Assembly (NCBI GenBank): GCA_028289545.1
Contig: JANQPG010000008.1
Location: 62,001 to 126,000 of the forward strand
Reading direction: 5' to 3'
DNA from: Woeseiaceae bacterium
Lineage (GTDB): Bacteria; Pseudomonadota; Gammaproteobacteria; Steroidobacterales; Woeseiaceae
Length of the DNA stretch: 64,000 nucleotides
Made by a program: the position numbers and the translations under genes. Within the stretch, counting starts at the first letter, position 1; every line of letters starts with the position of its first letter. Shown in pieces: positions 58,463 to 64,000 of the stretch. The notes beneath the pieces are model-generated. The model searched no databases and had not been told where the DNA came from. It saw nothing but the letters and a program-made list of their open reading frames with translations.

Positions 58463-60957
58463 TAAAGACCTTTGTAAGTGAAGCTGATTCCGTAAGTTCG
58501 CGGCGGGCCGTAGAGTTCGCCGAGAGCGCCCTGGTTGCCGCGGATGCGGACAAAGTCTTCGTCAGCCACATTCTTTGCCCACAGGTCGGCGCGCCAGCGC
58601 CCTTCTCCCCAGATAAGTCCAATCCTTGCATTAATCAGGCTGTAGTCGTCGATCAGAAAATCGTCGATGTTGCTCGCGCCGCTGAAGTACTCGTCCTGGT
58701 AAGTGTAGCTGAGTGCGCCCGTCAGGCTCAGACTTTTATTCAGGCGTCCCTCGTAGTCGAGGGAAAAGGAATAGCTCAGCTCCGGCGATGTCGGCAGCTC
58801 GTTACCGGTGAAGTCCGCGCCCAGCGGAATGACAAAACTGTCGTACTCGGTATCCAGCGTGGCCAGTGTCGACGACACCCTCAACGCGCTCGTGACAGCC
58901 CATGAGAGCTCCAGCTCCGCCCCCCGCATTGTGGCTTCCGAGGCATTGAAGATACTGAAAAACGGCCCCGCGGGCGTAAAGAAGCCCTCGAGCTTGTCCT
59001 CGAACGACTGATCGAACAGGGTCAGGTTGGCCAGCAGGCGGCCATCCAGCCATTGTGTTTTTGCACCCAGTTCGTAAGCCGTAATTGTCTCCGGCTCGAA
59101 TCCCAGCTCGATTGCCGTTGCATTGTTGGTTTCCGTATTGAAGCCACCGGCCGTAAAGCCTTCCGTCCAGCTCGCAAACAGCGTTACCGCATCTGTCGGG
59201 CGGTACGTCAGGGTCACGCGCGGCGTCAGCTCCGAGAAATCGTTTGACGGCGATACCACAAAGTTGTTGGCCGTGTTGTTGTTGTCGACGAATCGAACGC
59301 TGACGTCTTTGTCCTCGGTCGTGTAGCGCGCGCCGACGCCAAGGTCGAGCCTGTCACCAAGATGAAATGTCACCTGAGCGTAGGCCGCAAGGCTCTCAGT
59401 GTCCGCCGTCACGTTGAAGTTGCGGTCGACAAAACGCGCGTTCCCGCCGGCACCGAGGAGTATGTCCCCGACAAAACGATCGGTTTCTTCGCGATAGAAA
59501 TAGAGTCCCGCCACATAGTCGAACGCCTCCGAGGGCTCGCTCAAGAAGCGAATCTCCTGTGAGAACGACTGAGGCTCGTCAACCTCGTCTTTCAGGAACT
59601 GCGTGCTCACGGAGGGCAAGCTGACGTCGCCGGAGCCCAGGCTGTAGACCTCGCGGGCATCGGAGCTGCGGTATGCCGTAATCGACTGGAGCTCCCCGCC
59701 TTCCAGCAGCCAGTCGAGGTGCGCCGAGATGCCGAAGATATCCCGCTCGTACGACTGCGGGGATCGAATTTCGGCCGTACGTATGTCGCCGTCGTTGCCG
59801 GTCGTATCGGAACCGTCATTGCTCGATATCAGCGATATGCTGCGCCCGCCGGTCTCGTCGGATGAGTAATCCGCCGCGATTCGCAGTTCCAGGGTATCCG
59901 ACAAGGCGACGCGTACGCTGGATCTCAGGTTCAGCGACTCCAGAAACTCCAGATCCTGACCGTTGAAGCGATCGACGCCAAATGCGTCCCGATCTTTATA
60001 AGAGAGCGATATCTTGGCGGCGGCACCTTCGGATATTGGTCCCGACAGCAAGCCGGCGATTTCGACCAGGTTGAAGTTGCCGGTTCCCAGGCGAAATCGG
60101 ACGTCCGAACTCTGAAAGTCCGGCTGCAGCGTACTGATCTGAATGGCGCCACCGGTGACGTTGCGGCCGAACAGTGTGCCCTGGGGTCCTCGCAGCACCG
60201 TAACCTGTTCGAGGTCGAACAGTTCAAAGGAGGACGCCGAATAGCGCGGAATGAACACACCGTCGAGAAATACGCCGACGGGTTTACCGGCACCGGCTTG
60301 AGAGAACGTATTGTTCGCGCCGCGCACCGCGATGATCGGCGAAGAATAGTTGAAGAAGGAACTCGCAAGTCCCGGCGTAAACCGCGCTATGTCGTCGATC
60401 TCGAGCAGGCGGTTCGCTTCGATCATGCCGCCGAGAAACGCCGTGCCGCTGACCGGTATGTCCTGCAGGTTCTGCTCGCGGATTTGCGCCGTTACGAGGA
60501 TTTCCTCGATATAGGGCGTTGACGCTGTGAGCTCTTCGTCGTCGGCCTCAGCTGACAAGACCGGCCCGTTGCGACCGCTTCCTCGAGGCGCGTTGTCGCT
60601 CGAGGAATCCGCCTCCGTTCCGGGCGTAGCTTGGGATGCGGGCAGGTCTTCAATCGCGATCGTCCGTTCGTTCACGTAGCGATAGGTCAGCGATGTGCCG
60701 GTCAGAATGGTGTCCAGTGCCTCCACGGCGGATCGTCGACCGCGTACCCCTTTCGTCGCGAGGTTACGAGTCAGCTCCGAGGCGTACAGCACCTGCAGGC
60801 CGGTTGTCTTCGCAAACGATTCCAGCGCCGAGTCGAGGGTCTGCCGCGGAATATCGAATTCGAATGCCTGATCATCGCCGCCCTCACTTTGGGACCAGGC
60901 AAGCTTGGGTGCTCCAAGGAGCAGCATCAGGATGAGAACGGCTAAACGAATGAGCAT
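58462..60957 (-). CDS. TonB-dependent receptor with STN signalling domain
   Basis: An 831-residue receptor. ATG 60957 is chosen because AAGGA lies seven bases upstream and a signal peptide (LAVLILMLLLGAPKLAWS) follows. An STN (secretin/TonB short) domain at about 33-85 (FDIPRQTLDSALESF) is the part that talks to FecR. After an acidic Ser-rich linker come the TonB-box region EEILVTAQIRE, a plug with RGPQGTLFGRNVTGGAIQI, and a barrel that ends GISFTYKGL. Preceded by FecI and FecR genes, followed by phoD. Ligand could be a siderophore, haem or a phosphorylated compound. Confidence 0.9.
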   Translation of the reverse strand: MLIRLAVLILMLLLGAPKLAWSQSEGGDDQAFEFDIPRQTLDSALESFAKTTGLQVLYASELTRNLATKGVRGRRSAVEALDTILTGTSLTYRYVNERTIAIEDLPASQATPGTEADSSSDNAPRGSGRNGPVLSAEADDEELTASTPYIEEILVTAQIREQNLQDIPVSGTAFLGGMIEANRLLEIDDIARFTPGLASSFFNYSSPIIAVRGANNTFSQAGAGKPVGVFLDGVFIPRYSASSFELFDLEQVTVLRGPQGTLFGRNVTGGAIQISTLQPDFQSSDVRFRLGTGNFNLVEIAGLLSGPISEGAAAKISLSYKDRDAFGVDRFNGQDLEFLESLNLRSSVRVALSDTLELRIAADYSSDETGGRSISLISSNDGSDTTGNDGDIRTAEIRSPQSYERDIFGISAHLDWLLEGGELQSITAYRSSDAREVYSLGSGDVSLPSVSTQFLKDEVDEPQSFSQEIRFLSEPSEAFDYVAGLYFYREETDRFVGDILLGAGGNARFVDRNFNVTADTESLAAYAQVTFHLGDRLDLGVGARYTTEDKDVSVRFVDNNNTANNFVVSPSNDFSELTPRVTLTYRPTDAVTLFASWTEGFTAGGFNTETNNATAIELGFEPETITAYELGAKTQWLDGRLLANLTLFDQSFEDKLEGFFTPAGPFFSIFNASEATMRGAELELSWAVTSALRVSSTLATLDTEYDSFVIPLGADFTGNELPTSPELSYSFSLDYEGRLNKSLSLTGALSYTYQDEYFSGASNIDDFLIDDYSLINARIGLIWGEGRWRADLWAKNVADEDFVRIRGNQGALGELYGPPRTYGISFTYKGL

Positions 60958-61069
60958 GACTGAGTCCTTGTGGAATTTGTTGGTGTGTCTCCCGTTAACA
61001 AGGACTTTCTGGCACCTGTCATCGGGTACCGTTTCTCTCAAGAAATTTGTGAAGTTTTTGTGACGACCG

Positions 61070-62122
61070 TTACGGGGTCTCAAATCCATGGTCCGTACTT
61101 CGGACGATAATTCTGCTTCCGTCGCCACTCGTTTCGATGTGTACCGATTCGATGACTTCGAGTACTTCAAGGAACGAATCGATGTCATTCGAAAGAAAGA
61201 TCCCCGAGAAGCGTTTGTTTCCGAGTTCATCGCCGTCGACTGTAAGTTGTTTCCGGTTGTAGCGATTGAACTCACTGGCAATGTCCGCCAGTCGCGTGCG
61301 GTGAAAGACCAGCTTGCGCTCTTTCCAGGCCACGACGTCGGCCACTTCCACAGACATGATATTTAGCCCGACATCGCTGACTTCCGATTGCTGACCGTCG
61401 GTCAGCAGAAGGGGCGCGCCAACCGAGCCAGAGCCGCCGGCGTTTGAGTGCTGTTGTTCGACCTGCACCCTGCCCTCTACGACGGTCACGAGAACACGAT
61501 CGTCATGGCGGCGCACGTTGAATTCGGTGCCAATAACTGTGATCCGCGTATCGTCGACGGTTACGACAAACGGCCTCGCGGGGTCAGCGGCAACGCCAAA
61601 GAGGGCTTCGCCTGACAACAGCTCGACATTTCGTTCGGTATCCCGAACGTCCACACGCACGCTCGACTGGGTATTGAGCGTAATCAGCGATCCGTCCTGC
61701 AGCGTTACCGAACGTTGCTCACCAACGTCTGTGGTCAACACTTCGGCAGCCCGGCCCTGGTCGGGTAAGCCAATAGCCAACCATGCCCCAACGACGACAA
61801 ACCCGGCGGCCGCCGCTGCGGCCCATCGCAAACGCGGAGACTTCCCGCGGTCTCTCGCTGCGCCGGTTGCAGCGATCCTTGCGCGATCGATCTCGACAAC
61901 GTTGCCGATCGCCGCCAATGACTGCTCGTCGAGTTCACAGCGCACGTGTCCGAGAGACTCCCAGACGGCGAGGCACTCCAGAAACTCGTGAACATGCACT
62001 GGCGACTCGCGCAACCAGTCCGCAAACTGGGCAGACTCACGCCGTGTAAGCGTTCCGTCGTTGAGGCGGGTAAGCCAGGCGCTGGCAGCCTCCGTCGGGT
62101 CGACTGCTGATTCACGTTTCAT
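61070..62122 (-). CDS. FecR-family anti-sigma/regulatory protein
   Basis: A 350-residue inner-membrane protein: an N-terminal cytoplasmic DUF4880 part (ASAWLTRLNDGTLTRRESAQ, FADWLRESPVH), one helix (LRWAAAAAAGFVVVGAWLAI), and a periplasmic FecR domain (GEQRSVTLQDGSLITLNTQS, FNVRRHDDRVLVTVVEGRV) with a C-terminal STN-like end (LADIASEFNRYNRKQLTV). It carries the signal from the receptor to the sigma factor. ATG at 62122 overlaps the sigma gene by 11 bp. Confidence 0.9.
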   Translation of the reverse strand: MKRESAVDPTEAASAWLTRLNDGTLTRRESAQFADWLRESPVHVHEFLECLAVWESLGHVRCELDEQSLAAIGNVVEIDRARIAATGAARDRGKSPRLRWAAAAAAGFVVVGAWLAIGLPDQGRAAEVLTTDVGEQRSVTLQDGSLITLNTQSSVRVDVRDTERNVELLSGEALFGVAADPARPFVVTVDDTRITVIGTEFNVRRHDDRVLVTVVEGRVQVEQQHSNAGGSGSVGAPLLLTDGQQSEVSDVGLNIMSVEVADVVAWKERKLVFHRTRLADIASEFNRYNRKQLTVDGDELGNKRFSGIFLSNDIDSFLEVLEVIESVHIETSGDGSRIIVRSTDHGFETP

Positions 62123-62633
62123 CCCGCACCTCCTGCATGCCTTGACGACAACGGGCGATACCCTGCTGCAGATACTTCTTGACCATGCTCGCCGACACGC
62201 CGAGCTTGTCGGCAATCTCGCGATAGGTCAGCCCGTCACGGCGGTGCCACACCAAGGCCGCCCTGACGTTCGGGGGCAAGGTTCCCAGCACCTGCTCCAG
62301 GGTCTGCACCTCGCGCTGCTGGCCAAATCGCACCTCCGGTTCATCCGCCGCGTCGGCACGTTGCTCCGGCACGTCGCCCAGCGCCTCTGCCGCCCTCGAC
62401 TTTTCTCGTAGACGGTGCTCATACGCCAGGTTGGCCGCAATGCGCATGAGGTACTGATCCGGCCGGCGTATGAACTCTGAACGGTCGAGTCGCAGCAGCC
62501 GCAGGAACGCCTCCTGCGAGAGATCTCTCGCGTCCTCGGGGTTCCGGATCCTGAAGCGCAGGAACCGCTCGACGTCCGTCGATTTGCTCTGAAAGAGCTC
62601 CCGTACAAATTGTCGATGGCGTCGTGACGACAT
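62112..62633 (-). CDS. ECF sigma factor, FecI-like
   Basis: A 173-residue sigma factor with region 2 (VERFLRFRIRNPEDARDLSQ, EAFLRLLRLDR) and region 4 (LPPNVRAALVWHRRDGLTYR, EIADKLGVSASMVKKYLQQG), as in FecI-type ECF factors controlled by FecR. It is first in the unit sigma, FecR, receptor, phoD. It is expected to direct transcription of the receptor in response to its ligand. The promoter in front of the receptor (60958-61069) was not resolved. Confidence 0.92.
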   Translation of the reverse strand: MSSRRHRQFVRELFQSKSTDVERFLRFRIRNPEDARDLSQEAFLRLLRLDRSEFIRRPDQYLMRIAANLAYEHRLREKSRAAEALGDVPEQRADAADEPEVRFGQQREVQTLEQVLGTLPPNVRAALVWHRRDGLTYREIADKLGVSASMVKKYLQQGIARCRQGMQEVRDET

Positions 62634-62783
62634 ACCGGCCAGCCGCTACCCGTTATGGAGTAAGACTGTGATGCTTACACAATCGGGTACCGCCGTGCCC
62701 AGATTCGGCGCTTTCCTTGAAGACTACCCCTCCACAGGGGTGTTTCCGCACCGACCGGCAGCTCACTGAATACGGCATGACGG

Positions 62784-63029
62784 CTAGGGTTCGAGTAGTG
62801 CCCCAAGCCCTTCCACGTTACCGAGCAGCTTGTCGAGATCCGCCGGCTCGGCATTGGTATCGAACGCCTGCGTACCGCTTGCGTCCCGGATCACAACGGC
62901 GATCGGCTCCAGCCGCACGAACAGCCAGAGCGCTGGGGCGCCGTCTTCCCGGTTGATGGCGAGGGATTCGACGACGACCACCCGCTGCCGATTGTCGTCT
63001 ACGACGGTTCTTGCCCTGAGGGTGGCCAT
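62784..63029 (-). CDS. Small conserved hypothetical protein downstream of DUF2953
   Basis: An 81-residue acidic protein (MATLRARTVVDDNRQRVVVV ... GNVEGLGALLEP) with beta-rich composition. Its ATG at 63029 overlaps the DUF2953 stop as TGATG, so it is coupled to it. The frame is open for a further 94 codons upstream, but these overlap the DUF2953 gene. It does not match a family I know; the arrangement behind GerW and DUF2953 may be conserved. Confidence 0.65.
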   Translation of the reverse strand: MATLRARTVVDDNRQRVVVVESLAINREDGAPALWLFVRLEPIAVVIRDASGTQAFDTNAEPADLDKLLGNVEGLGALLEP

Positions 63030-63616
63030 CAGGACCTCACGCTGCGCAAGCCACGCCAGATTACGGGCGAGGCCAGTAGGCCGAGCGAGATCGTGAGGAT
63101 ATGCAGGGGCACGAACTGGAATCTCCCCGAGCCTTCGCATTCGAAGCGGAGTTCGGCGAAGTCCGGCTCGATCACGACGGAGGCGTCTTTCAGGCCCGAA
63201 AGGAGCCCTGACACAGGGCCCATGACAGCCCAGAGCCGGCCCGTATCCGCAGGATCGCCGAGGCCTACGCGCGCCCGAAAACGCAGGTTCTCCTTGATGA
63301 TCGAGCGCCACAAGTCGCCGACGAAACGGTAGAGTCGCCGACGGAACGGTCGTTGCCGCACGGCCGCAAGCATGTTTCGCGACTGACGTCGGTCGGGTTT
63401 TTTCCTGCGCCGTTTTCGGCCCGACGGTATCTCGCCGGTCAACGCTTCGTCATCCCGCTCCCCGACCGGAATTCGAGCCCGGACAAGCCCGAGCGCCCAG
63501 ACGACAACCAATTCGTTTTCAATGCCGTCGGGCCACTCGACCGTGAATTCGAGTTCGACGGGAATCGCAAGCAGAGCAACGACGACAAGCAGCAGGATCG
63601 ACAGACCTGTGAGCAT
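63029..63616 (-). CDS. DUF2953 domain protein
   Basis: A 195-residue protein with an N-terminal helix (LTGLSILLLVVVALLAIPVEL), a basic linker (GRKRRRKKPDRRQSR), the DUF2953 core (ARVGLGDPADTGRLWAVMGP) and a second hydrophobic segment at the end (ILTISLGLLASPVIW). DUF2953 is common in spore formers but also occurs in Gram-negative bacteria. It lies 15 bp behind the GerW-like gene. Confidence 0.85.
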   Translation of the reverse strand: MLTGLSILLLVVVALLAIPVELEFTVEWPDGIENELVVVWALGLVRARIPVGERDDEALTGEIPSGRKRRRKKPDRRQSRNMLAAVRQRPFRRRLYRFVGDLWRSIIKENLRFRARVGLGDPADTGRLWAVMGPVSGLLSGLKDASVVIEPDFAELRFECEGSGRFQFVPLHILTISLGLLASPVIWRGLRSVRS

Positions 63617-63631
63617 GTCCCCAAGAAATCG

Positions 63632-63988
63632 CTAGTCGGCGCCGTTCCCGGACTTCTCGGTCATCGACCGGCCAACCGATTCCGCCACTTTCTCGAGCAC
63701 CGATGCCGTGCCTGACTTGACCGGCTCGACAACCACACCGTCCTGGTTCACCACAACAAGCGCCACGGGTTTTACGCCGCCGCCGCCACCGGTACCGCCG
63801 CCCTGACCGCTGCCTTTGTCCGATTCCGATCCCTCGCCGCTGCCGACGCCAAATCCAAAACCAACGTTCACGAGCGGGATCAGTGTGTTGCCTTCGATAT
63901 TCATGGGCTCGCCGACGACCGTTCTCGTGCTCAGCATTCGCTCGATTTCGCCCACGGTTTTATCGAAGAGATTCTCGATGTTCTGCAT
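63632..63988 (-). CDS. GerW/YtfJ-family protein
   Basis: A 118-residue protein: NIENLFDKTVGEIERMLSTR, VVGEPMNIEGNTLIPLVNVG, FGFGVGSGEG, a Gly-rich stretch (SGQGGGTGGGGG) and VKPVALVVVNQDGVVVEPVK make up the YtfJ (GerW) family, named after spore proteins of Bacillus. In Gram-negative bacteria its function is unknown. First gene of a trio with DUF2953 and a small protein. The window ends 12 bases upstream, so its promoter is not seen. Confidence 0.88.
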   Translation of the reverse strand: MQNIENLFDKTVGEIERMLSTRTVVGEPMNIEGNTLIPLVNVGFGFGVGSGEGSESDKGSGQGGGTGGGGGVKPVALVVVNQDGVVVEPVKSGTASVLEKVAESVGRSMTEKSGNGAD

Positions 63989-64000
63989 GATCGCTCTCCT

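Noticed and set aside
63632..63988. Evidence for sporulation
   Set aside because: GerW/YtfJ and DUF2953 occur in non-spore-forming bacteria, and everything else in the window is Gram-negative.

Overview
The window looks like the replication terminus region of a GC-rich, Gram-negative, probably marine or soil gammaproteobacterium. The grounds are two large TonB-dependent receptors, FecI/FecR surface signalling, many lipoproteins and periplasmic hydrolases, an E. coli-like NsrR with its operators, a cbb3-type oxidase cluster, and a dif site at 42081-42108 that matches the E. coli dif in 26 of 28 positions. A relative of the Woeseiaceae or Xanthomonadales-like groups would fit, but I cannot fix the taxon from the sequence alone. 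I noticed no rRNA, tRNA, IS element, prophage or CRISPR array.

Layout. 1-2.5 kb: the tail of an unknown protein, a serine-hydrolase lipoprotein, a phosphatase-like lipoprotein and a small Cys-rich protein. 2.7-14 kb: a divergent locus around an RpiR regulator. Leftward lie a serine hydrolase, a DUF819 permease and an M19 dipeptidase. Rightward lie a TonB receptor, an S8/S53-type peptidase and a D-arginine-dehydrogenase-like flavoenzyme. Both intergenic regions carry the same operator-like motif, so this reads as one regulon for taking up and degrading D-amino-acid-containing peptides. 14-29 kb: mostly single genes, including a nucleotidyltransferase, a diguanylate cyclase, a lipase-like/lipoprotein pair, a cupin, a GlxA-type regulator, DUF3817 plus a HemJ-like membrane pair, an OmpA-like protein, an ArsR/SRPBCC pair with twin operators, VOC and AraC genes, and a PEP-mutase-like enzyme.

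29.4-34.2 kb is the most unusual part. A CPA2 (Kef-type) antiporter whose usual C-terminal RCK domain is replaced by a TIR domain is translationally coupled to a periplasmic serine hydrolase. It sits head-to-head with a large unknown protein carrying a RES-like segment, and a relic of an AraC regulator lies between them. 34-45 kb: small accessory genes around dif, including a hypothetical gene flanked by 48-bp near-identical direct repeats. 45-49 kb: a subtilase without a signal peptide, a tyrosinase directly behind it, and a divergent protein that resembles a free-standing subtilase propeptide.

49-55.6 kb: a compact, overlapping cbb3-type oxidase operon (ccoN, ccoO, a small Q-like gene and an odd one-haem CcoP-like gene) with SCO, FdxA and a DUF4149-like protein, next to nsrR and nnrS. 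Three sequences resembling NsrR boxes lie in the control regions, so the cluster is probably nitric-oxide responsive. 55.6-64 kb: a VOC protein, proline iminopeptidase, a FecI/FecR/TonB receptor/PhoD phosphatase unit, and a three-gene GerW (YtfJ)/DUF2953 cluster that runs to the edge of the window.
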